Below, piece after piece: positions 37,987 through 45,831 of a stretch of 64,000 nt of DNA. The notes under the pieces are model-generated. The model was not told where the DNA came from and searched no databases. It saw only the letters and a program-made list of their open reading frames with translations. Both the position numbers and the translations under genes were made by a program. The DNA is from Ramlibacter sp. PS4R-6 (GTDB lineage: Bacteria; Pseudomonadota; Gammaproteobacteria; Burkholderiales; Burkholderiaceae_C), in NCBI RefSeq assembly GCF_037572775.1, contig NZ_JBBHKA010000001.1:744001-808000 (forward strand), read 5' to 3'. Every line of letters starts with the position of its first letter. Positions within the stretch are counted from its first letter, which is position 1.

Positions 37987-38778
37987 ATGTCCTTGTTTTC
38001 CTGGATGTTCCCGGCCAAGAAGCCGGCCAAGCCAGCGCTCCCCGAAAGCTCGGGCCTGTCGCGCATGGAGCCGACGCGCCCCGTGCGCCGCGGCGCGCGC
38101 GAAGTCATCAACGACAACAACGCGCAGCCCGCCAACCGCAAGCATGAACGCATGGCGCGGCGCGAGCTGCTGTACGCCGTGGTGCGCGAAGCCATGGTGC
38201 GCGCCGGCGTGCTGTCGGCCAGCTACAAATTCAAGGTGCTGTCGCTGGACGGCCGCGGCCGCCAGTTCCTGGTGATGATCGACCTGTCGCGCGACTGCGC
38301 GGTGGCCACGCCGCAGCTCGCGGAGATCGAAGCCATGATCGCCCAGGGCGCGAAGATGCGGCACGACATCCTGGTGTCCGCCGTGTACTGGCGCATGAGT
38401 GAGCACGTCGCGGTGGGCGACCCCAAGCAGCCCGCCGCCGCCGCCGCCGCGCAGGCCGACTCGCAGCCGATCCCGCTCGATTCCGAGCCCGCCGCCCTGG
38501 AGGCCAAGCCCGTCACGCGCTCGCGCTACGAGCCCATCGGCCAGGACGAGGTGGCGGCCTTCAAGCAGGCCATGGCCGCCGGCGTGCAGAACCCCGCCGC
38601 CGCGGCCGCCGCCGCCACCGGGGTGGCCCACGGCGCCAGCGCCACGTCCTTCGACGGCAACACGGTGCACGGCCCGCAAAGCTACACGCTGCTCACCGGC
38701 TTCGAGGACACCGAAGTCGCGAGCGACGACGTGCGCACGCCGGTGCTCTCCGGCACGCAATACGGCGAACTGAACTAG
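37987..38778 (+). CDS. Hypothetical protein with Ala-rich linker
   Basis: A 263-residue protein from ATG 37987, with GAAAGGG about eight bases upstream. Residues 50-145 look folded: RKHERMARRELLYAVVREAM, then SYKFKVLSLDGRGRQFLVMI and the strand-helix HDILVSAVYWRMSEHVAV. An Ala-rich, Pro-containing segment follows, then a polar C-terminus. There is no signal peptide or membrane segment and no family is recognised. It is flanked by two cNMP-binding proteins, all three on the same strand, but gaps of 183 and 83 bases leave operon status open. Confidence 0.7.
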   Translation: MSLFSWMFPAKKPAKPALPESSGLSRMEPTRPVRRGAREVINDNNAQPANRKHERMARRELLYAVVREAMVRAGVLSASYKFKVLSLDGRGRQFLVMIDLSRDCAVATPQLAEIEAMIAQGAKMRHDILVSAVYWRMSEHVAVGDPKQPAAAAAAQADSQPIPLDSEPAALEAKPVTRSRYEPIGQDEVAAFKQAMAAGVQNPAAAAAAATGVAHGASATSFDGNTVHGPQSYTLLTGFEDTEVASDDVRTPVLSGTQYGELN

Positions 38779-38861
38779 CAGCCCGCACGGCCCGCGCCCG
38801 TGACGGGCGTTGCCACGCCGTTGCGCTGACGTCAAACTTACAACAACGCGGGAGACAAGCC

Positions 38862-39311
38862 ATGAAGGTGGAGCAACTGGTCGAGGCCATCGCCAAGCTC
38901 GACGCCAAGGACGCGCTGCAATGCCGCCTGACGGTGGACGAGTGGAAGTCGCTCGCGCCCTACCTGTCGGTGCGTTTCCTGCGCCCGGGCGACCCGCTGA
39001 TGGAAGAAGGCGACTGCGAGCGCGAGTTCTTCATCCTGGCCGACGGCGAACTCGAAGTGAGCGTCGCCGGCAATGTGATCGCCACGCTGATGCCCGGCAC
39101 CGTGGTCGGCGAAGGCACCTTCTTCTCGGGCCAGCCGCGCAGCGCCACCGTCACGCCATCGACGCCCGGCGTCGCGTGGAGCCTGCACTGGGACAAGTTC
39201 GACGCCATGAGCGACAAGCAGCCCAAGCTGGCGATCCACCTCGTCAAGGGGCTGGCGGCCGTGCTCGCCGTGCGCATGCGCGAAGCCCTGCTGGTCGGGC
39301 ACTTCGCCTAG
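38862..39311 (+). CDS. Cyclic nucleotide-binding domain protein
   Basis: A 149-residue single cNMP-binding domain. It begins KVEQLVEAIAKLDAKDALQC and has the beta-roll FLRPGDPLMEEGDCEREFFI, LADGELEVSVAGN and the cassette VGEGTFFSGQPRSATV. There is no helix-turn-helix. It is a paralogue of the protein at 37312-37803: GEG-FFS--PRSATV is shared. The start ATG 38862 follows GGGAGAC. It converges on the Kef-type antiporter with a four-base overlap of the ends. A sensory role for a nucleotide is inferred. Confidence 0.87.
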   Translation: MKVEQLVEAIAKLDAKDALQCRLTVDEWKSLAPYLSVRFLRPGDPLMEEGDCEREFFILADGELEVSVAGNVIATLMPGTVVGEGTFFSGQPRSATVTPSTPGVAWSLHWDKFDAMSDKQPKLAIHLVKGLAAVLAVRMREALLVGHFA

Positions 39312-41293
39312 CCGCGCAACAGCCTCTCTTCGGCCATCGCCAGCGTCTCGGGCCGGCCCGAGAGCACCAGCGTGTCGCCATCGGCCAGCGGCGAGCCGTC
39401 GTCGGGCTGCAAGGCCTTGCCGTCGGGGCCGCGGCGGCTGACGATGCGCACGCCGATGGCGTTCAAGGCCAGCTGGTCGAGCGCGCGGCCCACCGCGCCC
39501 GCCTCGGGCGGCAGCGTCACCGTGGACAGGCGCTCCTGTTCGATCTCGTCGGCGGTGTCGTCGTCGGCGCCGTGGAAGTAGCCGCGCAGCAGGCTGTACC
39601 GCGCATCGCGCTGGTCCTGCACGATGCGGATCACGCGGCGCATGGGCACGCCCACCAGCGCCAGGGCGTGGCTGGCCAGCATCAGCGAGCCTTCGAGCAA
39701 TTCGGGCACCACCTCGGTGGCGCCGGCGGCCTGCAGCTTCTCCAGGTCGCGGTCGTCCTGCGTGCGCACGATCACCGGCACCTGCGCCGCGTGGCTGCGC
39801 ACGTTGGATATCACGCGGATCGCGCCGCCGACGTCGAGGTAGGTGACGACCACCGCACTGGCGCGCGCCAGGCCCGCGGCCACCAGCGCCTGCAGGCGTG
39901 CGGCGTCGCCGAACACCACCTGCTCGCCGGCTGCGGTGGCCTGCCGCACGCGGTCGGGGTCCAGGTCGAGCGCGATGTACGGGATGTTCTCGCCCTCGAG
40001 CATGCGCGCCAGGTTCTGGCCGCAGCGGCCGTAGCCGCAGATGATCACGTGCTTGTTCTGGTTGATCGAACGCCGCGCGATGGTGGTCATCTGCAGCGAC
40101 TGCAGCATCCACTCGCTGGCCACCAGCTTCATCACCACGCGGTTGGCGTACATGATCATGAAGGGCGTGGCCAGCATGGAGATCACCATGCTCGCGAGGA
40201 TCGGGTTGACCAGCGGCGCCGGCACCAGCTTGCTTTGCAGCGCCAGCGTCAGCAGCACGAAGCCGAACTCGCCGGCCTGCGCCAGGTAGATGCCGGTGCG
40301 CAGCGCCACGCCGGTGGTCGCGCCGAACATGCGGGCCAGCAGCGTCACCAGCGCCAGCTTGAAGAACACCGGCACCGTGACCATCAGCAGCACCAGGCCC
40401 CAGCGATCGAACACCAGGCGCCAGTCCAGCATCATGCCGATGGAGATGAAGAAGATGCCCAGCAGCACGTCGTGGAAGGGCCGGATGTCGGTTTCCACCT
40501 GGTGCTTGTACTCGGTCTCCGAGATCAGCATGCCGGCGATGAAGGCGCCCAGCGCCAGCGACAGGCCCGCGAGTTCCGTGATCCACGCCAGCCCGAGCGT
40601 GACGAAGAGCAGGTTCAGCACGAAGAGCTCCTCGCTCTTGCGCCGCGCCACCAGCGTCAGCCACCAACGCATCACGCCCTGGCCGCCGACCAGCAGCAGC
40701 AGGATCACGACCGTGGCCTTGACTGCGGCGATGCCCAGGTCGGCGAACAGGCGCTCGGGCGGGCTCGACAGCGCCGGGATCAGCACCAGGAGGGGCACCA
40801 CCGCCAAATCCTGGAACAGGAGCACGCCCATCACGCGCTTGCCGTGCTCGGTCTCCAGCTCGAGCCGGTCGGCCAGCATCTTCACCACCACCGCCGTGCT
40901 GCTCATGGCCAGCGCGCCCGACAGCGCGACGGCGGTGCGCCAGTCCATCTTCCACAGCGTGGGCGCCAGCGCGCTCAGGAAGAGCGAGCCGATGGTGCCG
41001 AGGACGATGGTGAGCACGACCTGCGACAGCCCCAGCCCAAACACGTGCTGGCGCATGGCGCGCAGCTTGGGCAGGTTGAATTCCAGCCCGATCACGAACA
41101 TCAGGAACACCACGCCGAACTCGCCGATGTGGCGCAGCGCGTCCGAGTGCTCGCCCAGCGCCAGCGCGTGCGGGCCGACCAGCACGCCCACCACCAGGTA
41201 GCCCAGCATGGGCGGGAGCTTGAGGCTGCGGAAGACCACCACGCCGAGCACTGCAGCGAGCAGGTACAGCAGCGTCAGTTCCAGGGTGGTCAT
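39308..41293 (-). CDS. kefC: Kef-type monovalent cation:proton antiporter (CPA2) with TrkA domains
   Basis: A 661-residue inner-membrane antiporter. Residues 1 to about 380 contain about twelve hydrophobic segments with the CPA2 features LPPMLGYLVVGVLVGPHALAL, FMLFVIGLEFNL-type helix and SLALGAFIAGMLISETEY. A TrkA-N Rossmann domain (HVIICGYGRCGQNLARML, about 418-435) and a TrkA-C domain (from about 570, ending with ALQPDDGSPLADGDTLVL) regulate it. Kef-type systems exchange K+ for H+, often under glutathione-adduct control, but no ancillary KefF/KefG gene is adjacent. The symbol indicates family, not proven orthology. Confidence 0.88.
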   Translation of the reverse strand: MTTLELTLLYLLAAVLGVVVFRSLKLPPMLGYLVVGVLVGPHALALGEHSDALRHIGEFGVVFLMFVIGLEFNLPKLRAMRQHVFGLGLSQVVLTIVLGTIGSLFLSALAPTLWKMDWRTAVALSGALAMSSTAVVVKMLADRLELETEHGKRVMGVLLFQDLAVVPLLVLIPALSSPPERLFADLGIAAVKATVVILLLLVGGQGVMRWWLTLVARRKSEELFVLNLLFVTLGLAWITELAGLSLALGAFIAGMLISETEYKHQVETDIRPFHDVLLGIFFISIGMMLDWRLVFDRWGLVLLMVTVPVFFKLALVTLLARMFGATTGVALRTGIYLAQAGEFGFVLLTLALQSKLVPAPLVNPILASMVISMLATPFMIMYANRVVMKLVASEWMLQSLQMTTIARRSINQNKHVIICGYGRCGQNLARMLEGENIPYIALDLDPDRVRQATAAGEQVVFGDAARLQALVAAGLARASAVVVTYLDVGGAIRVISNVRSHAAQVPVIVRTQDDRDLEKLQAAGATEVVPELLEGSLMLASHALALVGVPMRRVIRIVQDQRDARYSLLRGYFHGADDDTADEIEQERLSTVTLPPEAGAVGRALDQLALNAIGVRIVSRRGPDGKALQPDDGSPLADGDTLVLSGRPETLAMAEERLLRG

Positions 41294-41341
41294 GGCCGCA
41301 TGCTACCAAGCGCGGACGACGGGCCTCGATAGAATCCCGCC

Positions 41342-42319
41342 ATGACACCGGACCGCGAGCGGGCGCTGCGCCTGGCCCAGGAAACCTTCGACATCGAGGC
41401 CGCCGCGGTGCTGGGCCTGAAGCAGCGCACCGGGGAGTCGTTCGCGCGCGCGGTGGAGAAGATGCTGGCGGTGCGCGGCCGCGTCGTGGTGATGGGCATC
41501 GGCAAGAGCGGGCACATCGCGCGCAAGATCGCGGCCACGCTCGCCTCCACCGGCACGCCGGCGATGTTCGTGCACCCGGCCGAGGCCAGCCACGGTGACC
41601 TGGGCATGATCAAGCCGATCGATCTGGTGCTGGCCGTCTCCAACAGCGGCGAGGTCGACGAAGTGACCACGCTATTGCCCGTGATCAAGCGCCTGGGGTC
41701 CACGCTGATCGCGATGACGGGCAATCTGCAGTCGACGCTCGCGCGCCACGCCGACATCGTGCTGGACAGCGGCGTGGAAAAGGAAGCCTGCCCGCTGCAG
41801 CTCGCGCCGACCGCCAGCACCACCGCGCAGCTCGCGCTGGGCGATGCACTGGCGGTGGCGCTGCTCGATGCGCGCGGCTTCCGCACCGAGGACTTCGCGC
41901 GCTCGCATCCCGGCGGCGCGCTGGGGCGCAAATTGCTCACGCATTTGTCGGACGTGATGCGCACCGGCGACGCGGTGCCGCGCGTGTCGGCGCAGACGGC
42001 CTTCCCCGACCTGATGCGCGAGATGAGCGCCAAGGGCCTGGGCGCATCGGCGGTGACCGACGCCAACGGCAAGGTACTGGGCATCTTCACCGACGGCGAC
42101 CTGCGCCGCCTGATCGAAAAGGGCGTGGACCTGCGCAGCTCCACCGCCGGCGACGTGATGCACACCAAGCCCAAGACCATCCACCGCAACGCGCTCGCCG
42201 CCGAAGCCGCTCAGCTGATGGAGCAGGCCCGCATCACCAGCGTGCTGGTGGTGGACGACGGCGGCATCCTGGTGGGCGCCGTCAACAGCAACGACCTGAT
42301 GCGCGCCAAGGTGATCTGA
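41342..42319 (+). CDS. kdsD: Arabinose-5-phosphate isomerase
   Basis: A 325-residue enzyme that converts ribulose-5-phosphate to arabinose-5-phosphate for KDO synthesis. The SIS domain (1-200) has GIGKSGHIARKIAATL, then EASHGDLGMI and VSNSGEVDEVTTLL. Two CBS domains occupy 205-325 (SDVMRTGDAVPRVSAQT and AGDVMHTKPKTIHRN). Start ATG 41342 has no ribosome-binding site, but TAGAAT (41330-41335) just upstream could be a -10 giving a leaderless transcript. It is divergent from kefC and overlaps kdsC by one base. Confidence 0.96.
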   Translation: MTPDRERALRLAQETFDIEAAAVLGLKQRTGESFARAVEKMLAVRGRVVVMGIGKSGHIARKIAATLASTGTPAMFVHPAEASHGDLGMIKPIDLVLAVSNSGEVDEVTTLLPVIKRLGSTLIAMTGNLQSTLARHADIVLDSGVEKEACPLQLAPTASTTAQLALGDALAVALLDARGFRTEDFARSHPGGALGRKLLTHLSDVMRTGDAVPRVSAQTAFPDLMREMSAKGLGASAVTDANGKVLGIFTDGDLRRLIEKGVDLRSSTAGDVMHTKPKTIHRNALAAEAAQLMEQARITSVLVVDDGGILVGAVNSNDLMRAKVI

Positions 42320-42864
42320 TGGCCGCACCTGCGCTGAACTTCGCGCCCGAACTCCTGCTGGCGGCGCAAGGCGTGCGCGTGGCCTTCTTCGACGTCGACG
42401 GCGTGCTCACCGACGGCGGCCTGTACCTGGGCGAGGCGGGCGAGCCGCTCAAGCGCTTCAACATCCTCGACGGCCTGGGCCTGAAGCTCATCGCGCAGGT
42501 CGGCATCACGCCCGTGGTGATCACGGGCCGCGATTCGCCGGCGCTGCGCGCGCGCGTCGCGGCACTGGGCATCGTGCACGCGCATTACGGCGCCGAACAG
42601 AAACTCGCGAAGGCGGAAGACACGCTCAAGCAACTGGGTGCGGGCTGGCGCGAAGCCGCGGGCATGGGCGACGACTGGCCCGACCTGCCGGTGCTCAGGC
42701 GCTGCGCGTTCGCCTGCGCGCCGGCGAACGCACACGCCGAAGTCAAGGCCATTGCGCACCACGTGACGGCGGCGACGGGCGGCCACGGCGCCGCGCGCGA
42801 GTTCTGCGACCTGCTGCTGGTGGCCAGCGGCAAGTACGCGGGCCTGCTGGAGGGCTACGCGTGA
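42319..42864 (+). CDS. kdsC: 3-deoxy-D-manno-octulosonate-8-phosphate phosphatase
   Basis: A 181-residue HAD-superfamily phosphatase that removes the phosphate of KDO-8-P in LPS inner-core synthesis. Motif I is FFDVDGVLTDGGLY (nucleophile Asp and general-acid Asp), followed by FNILDGLGLKLI and VVITGRDSPALRARV (motif II); motif IV is MGDDWPDLPVL. No cap domain, as expected for a tetrameric KdsC. The start codon overlaps the kdsD stop (TGATG), and it overlaps lptC by four bases. Confidence 0.96.
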   Translation: MAAPALNFAPELLLAAQGVRVAFFDVDGVLTDGGLYLGEAGEPLKRFNILDGLGLKLIAQVGITPVVITGRDSPALRARVAALGIVHAHYGAEQKLAKAEDTLKQLGAGWREAAGMGDDWPDLPVLRRCAFACAPANAHAEVKAIAHHVTAATGGHGAAREFCDLLLVASGKYAGLLEGYA

Positions 42865-43502
42865 TCGTCGGCGGCTTCATCCAGGGCCAGCCGTCGGGGC
42901 GCATGTTCCGCGCCGGCTGGGAGCGCATCTCGGTCTACCTGCCGGTGATCCTGATGGGCCTGATCGCGCTGCTCACGTACTGGCTGGCGCGCAACACGCC
43001 CACGCTCGGGCCCGAGCAGACCAAGGCCGCGGCCACGCACGACCCGGACCAGTTCATGCGCCGCTTCTCGGTGAAGTCCTTCGATGCGAGCGGGCGCCTG
43101 AAGACCGAATTGCACGGCGCGGAAGCGCGCCACTACCCCGACACCGACACCACCGAGATCGACCAGCCGCGCCTGCGCTCGATCAACGAGCGCGGCGCCG
43201 TCACCGTGGCCACCGCGAAGGCGGCGATCAGCAACGCCGACGGCTCCGAGGTGCAATTGATGGGCGAAGCCGTCGTGACGCGCGCGGCGTACACCGACGC
43301 CACGGGCCGCGCGCAGCCCCGCGTCGAGATCCGCAGCGAGTACCTGCACGTGTTCGTGAACACCGAGCGCATCACGTCGAACAAGCCGGTGGAGATCCTG
43401 CGCGGCGACGACCGCCTGGCCGGCGAGGGCATGGCCTTCGACAACGTGTCGCAGCAGCTGGACATGCAAGGCCGCGTCCGCGCGCAGATCCAGCCGCGCT
43501 GA
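42861..43502 (+). CDS. lptC: LPS export ABC transporter periplasmic protein LptC
   Basis: A 213-residue bitopic inner-membrane protein, from GTG 42861. A single transmembrane helix (ISVYLPVILMGLIALLTYWL) is followed by a periplasmic beta-jellyroll: DQFMRRFSVKSFDASGRLKT, LHGAEARHYPDTDTTEI and LMGEAVVTRAAYTD. The order kdsD-kdsC-lptC fits the LPS transport cluster; lptA and lptB would normally follow, but the next gene here is an SDR, so they lie elsewhere or the order is broken. Confidence 0.94.
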   Translation: MIVGGFIQGQPSGRMFRAGWERISVYLPVILMGLIALLTYWLARNTPTLGPEQTKAAATHDPDQFMRRFSVKSFDASGRLKTELHGAEARHYPDTDTTEIDQPRLRSINERGAVTVATAKAAISNADGSEVQLMGEAVVTRAAYTDATGRAQPRVEIRSEYLHVFVNTERITSNKPVEILRGDDRLAGEGMAFDNVSQQLDMQGRVRAQIQPR

Positions 43503-43507
43503 CGCCC

Positions 43508-44287
43508 ATGGCCGGCCCGCTCGTCTTCATCACCGGCGCTTCCAGCGGCATCGGCCAGGCGCTGGCGCGGCGCTACTACGACGCGGGCTGGCGCCTCGCG
43601 CTCGCGGCGCGGCGCACGGGCGAGATCGAACAATGGGCGCAGGCGCAGCGGCTCGATGCCCAGCGCTACGCGGTCTACGCCGCGGATGTCGCCGACACCG
43701 ACAGCATCGTCGGCGCCGGTGCGCGGTGCATCGAGCAACAGGGCGTGCCCGACGTGGTGATCGCCAACGCGGGCATCAGCATCGGCGTGGACACCGAGGA
43801 GCGCGGCGACATCGAGGTGATCGCCCGCACTTTCGCCACCAACAATATCGGCCTGGCCGCGACCTTCCATCCCTTCATCGCCGGCATGAGGCGGCGCGGC
43901 TCGGGGCGGCTGGTGGGCATCGGCAGCGTCGCCGGCATCCGCGGCCTGCCGGGGCACGGCGCGTACTGCGCCAGCAAGGCCGGCGTGATCAGCTACTGCG
44001 AGAGCCTGCGCGGCGAGCTGCGCGCCAGCGGCGTGAAGGTGGTGACGATCTGCCCCGGCTACATCGACACGCCGCTCACGCGCGAGAACCGCTACTCGAT
44101 GCCCTTCCTGATGAAGGCCGAGGATTTCGCCGACCGCGCCTTCCGCACGATCGAGGCGGGCACGAGCTACCGCGTGATCCCGTGGCAGATGGGCGTGGTC
44201 GCCAAGCTGCTGCGCGCATTGCCAAACGCGCTGTACGACCGCGCGCTGGCGGGGCGGCCGAGGAAGCACCGGCAAAAGGACAAATGA
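43508..44287 (+). CDS. Short-chain dehydrogenase/reductase (SDR)
   Basis: A 259-residue classical SDR five bases after lptC. GPLVFITGASSGIGQALAR is the cofactor-binding N-terminus; IANAGISIG, IGSVAGIRGLPGHG and the Tyr-x-x-x-Lys pair YCASKAGVIS follow. GYIDTPLTRENRYSMP is the substrate loop. It is coupled to an LPS operon, yet no role in LPS is known for it; substrate unknown. A terminator hairpin follows right after its stop. Confidence 0.9.
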   Translation: MAGPLVFITGASSGIGQALARRYYDAGWRLALAARRTGEIEQWAQAQRLDAQRYAVYAADVADTDSIVGAGARCIEQQGVPDVVIANAGISIGVDTEERGDIEVIARTFATNNIGLAATFHPFIAGMRRRGSGRLVGIGSVAGIRGLPGHGAYCASKAGVISYCESLRGELRASGVKVVTICPGYIDTPLTRENRYSMPFLMKAEDFADRAFRTIEAGTSYRVIPWQMGVVAKLLRALPNALYDRALAGRPRKHRQKDK

Positions 44288-44309
44288 AAAGGGGCCCGAA
44301 GGCCCCTTT
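44288..44309. terminator. Bidirectional intrinsic terminator
   Basis: Perfect nine-base stem AAAGGGGCC / GGCCCCTTT with a CGAA tetraloop, between the convergent SDR gene (ending 44287) and the RRM-protein gene (ending 44331). A-rich before and T-rich after, so it can serve both strands. Confidence 0.85.
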
Positions 44310-44330
44310 GTCTTTGGCGAAGCAGCTGGA

Positions 44331-44816
44331 TCAGTAGCCGCCGCGGTTGCCACCGCCGCCGCCGCCGCGCGGGCCGGAGCCGTACGGGCTGCGGAAGCCG
44401 CCGTCGTTGCCGCCACCACCGCCGCCGCCACGGCCGCCGTAGCCGCCACCGCCGCCTTCGCGACGGCCGCCGCCACCACCGCCACCACCGTAGCCGCCGC
44501 CACCGCCGCCGCCGTAACCACCACCGCCGCCGCCGCCGTAGCCGCCGCCACCGCCACGCGGGCGGTTTTCCATCGGACGCGCTTCATTGACGACGACGCT
44601 GCGGCCGCCCAGGGGCTGGCCGTTCATGCCGTTGATGGCTGCTTGCGCCTCGGCATCCGATCCCATCTCGACGAAGCCGAAGCCCTTCGAGCGGCCGGTG
44701 TCGCGCTCCATCATCACCTTGGCGCTGGTGACGGAACCGAACTGGCCGAAGGCTTGCTCCAGGTCGTTGTCGCGAACGGAATACGGCAGGTTGCCGACGT
44801 AAAGTTTGTTGCCCAT
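44331..44816 (-). CDS. Glycine-rich RNA-binding protein (single RRM)
   Basis: A 161-residue protein with one RNA-recognition motif (residues 1-80) and a glycine-rich tail. RNP2 is KLYVGNLPY, RNP1 is KGFGFVEM, with PLGGRSVVVNEARP closing the domain. The tail consists of repeated GGGGYGGG units interrupted by RREGGG. AGGAG precedes ATG 44816. Such cold-inducible-type RNA-binding proteins are common in Proteobacteria and probably act as RNA chaperones. The Gly/Tyr repeats would also be prone to condensation. A longer upstream open frame is not part of the gene. Confidence 0.95.
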   Translation of the reverse strand: MGNKLYVGNLPYSVRDNDLEQAFGQFGSVTSAKVMMERDTGRSKGFGFVEMGSDAEAQAAINGMNGQPLGGRSVVVNEARPMENRPRGGGGGYGGGGGGGYGGGGGGGYGGGGGGGGRREGGGGGYGGRGGGGGGGNDGGFRSPYGSGPRGGGGGGNRGGY

Positions 44817-45152
44817 CGAGGGACTCCTGAAAAAACGAACACTGGCGCGATGGAGTCCCGAGAACGCAGGCCACCGCCGAGGTGGCTGGAGAAGCGAAAC
44901 ACTGACCTGATCACCGCAATCTGCGCGTGACGTACTGCTGGCACGCGATGCCATTATGAGCAGATATTCCGGCGGCGTGCAGCCCTGCCGGGTACCGGAA
45001 GCGGTCGAAAACCCTGAATCCGCACCCGTTCCTGCCGCTTTCTGTAGCGCTTTTGTTGCTTTTTGGCCTCCGGGGCTACTCATCCAGCCCCCCGGGATGA
45101 AACCGCCGTGGGGAGACTGACAGCTTCGCGCGTCTAGACTGCGCGGCCCCGC
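44817..45152. other. Divergent spacer between RRM gene and Mn exporter gene
   Basis: 336 bases with no gene seen. It must contain the promoter and leader of both divergent genes. The only clear structure is a hairpin at about 45070-45096 (GGGGCT / AGCCCC flanked by CCGGG-type bases). It is not followed by a T-tract on the plus strand. The region was checked by eye for a yybP-ykoY manganese riboswitch and no match was found. Confidence 0.5.
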
Positions 45153-45710
45153 ATGGAAGCCTTCCTCGTCTCCACCGGCCTCGTCGCCCTCGCTGAAATC
45201 GGTGACAAGACCCAGCTGCTGTCCCTGGTCCTCGCCGCCCGCTTTCGCAAGCCCTGGCCGATCGCCGCCGGCATCTTCGTGGCCACCTTGTTCAACCACG
45301 CGCTGGCCGGCGCGGCCGGCGCCTGGCTCACCACGCTGCTGGGCCCGCAGGTGCTGCGCTGGATCCTGGCGGCCTCGTTCATCGCCATGGCCGTGTGGAT
45401 GCTCATTCCCGACAAGCTCGACGCGGGCGAGCAGGAACGCGCCTCCCACCTGGGCGTGTTCGGCACCACGCTCATCGCCTTCTTCTTCGCCGAGATGGGC
45501 GACAAGACCCAGGTGGCCACCGTGATGCTGGCGGCGCGCTTCCCGAACTGGGTCGCGGTGGTCGGCGGAACGACACTGGGGATGATGCTGGCCAACGTGC
45601 CGGTGGTGTGGTTCGGCGAGCGCGCGACGCGGGCCGTGCCGATCCGCGCCGTGCACGTGGTCTCCGCGGTGATCTTCCTCGCGCTCGGGGTGGCGGCATT
45701 GATCGTTTAG
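45153..45710 (+). CDS. mneA: UPF0016/GDT1 family Mn2+ exporter (MneA type)
   Basis: A 185-residue membrane protein with two homologous halves of three transmembrane segments. Each half has the family motif Glu-x-Gly-Asp-Lys-Thr: ALAEIGDKTQLLSLVLAARF near residue 15-30 and FAEMGDKTQVATVMLAARF near 112. The halves oppose in the membrane to form the cation site. Bacterial members remove manganese; human TMEM165 and yeast Gdt1 are relatives. It is preceded by a 336-base spacer and followed by the metX riboswitch region. Confidence 0.9.
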   Translation: MEAFLVSTGLVALAEIGDKTQLLSLVLAARFRKPWPIAAGIFVATLFNHALAGAAGAWLTTLLGPQVLRWILAASFIAMAVWMLIPDKLDAGEQERASHLGVFGTTLIAFFFAEMGDKTQVATVMLAARFPNWVAVVGGTTLGMMLANVPVVWFGERATRAVPIRAVHVVSAVIFLALGVAALIV

Positions 45711-45721
45711 GTATACTTCCG

Positions 45722-45772
45722 CCAGCGCCGATTTGCTTCCGCTTGCGGGCGCTTAACCAAATGCAGCTAAAG
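45722..45772 (+). promoter_or_regulatory. SAM-II-type riboswitch aptamer upstream of metX
   Basis: The sequence fits the SAM-II fold: P1 stem AGCGCC (45724-45729) pairs with GGCGCT (45748-45753). Right after the first strand, ATTTG (45731-45735) can pair with CAAAT (45758-45762) to form the H-type pseudoknot, and the aptamer ends with the conserved GCAGCTAAAGA. The loop CTTCCGCTTGC and the TTAACC junction also correspond. It lies about 60 bases before metX, a methionine biosynthesis gene; SAM-II is known to sense S-adenosylmethionine upstream of such genes. Confidence 0.82.
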
Positions 45773-45789
45773 ACGAAGCCCGACGAGAG

Positions 45790-45820
45790 CCCGGCATCGT
45801 GTTTAGCGATCCGGGTTTTT
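45790..45820 (+). terminator. Terminator hairpin in the metX leader
   Basis: CCCGG-c-ATCG (45790-45799) pairs with CGAT-CCGGG (45807-45815), with one bulged base, followed by TTTTT and then GCTTTTT. It lies between the SAM-II-like aptamer and the metX start (12 bases away), so it could act as the expression platform of a transcription attenuator. Confidence 0.75.
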
Positions 45821-45831
45821 GCTTTTTCGCC

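Noticed and set aside
44817..45152. Manganese (yybP-ykoY) riboswitch ahead of the Mn exporter gene
   Set aside because: A GGGGAG stretch exists near 45110, but the conserved loops and pairing of the yybP-ykoY fold could not be matched; only an isolated hairpin is seen.
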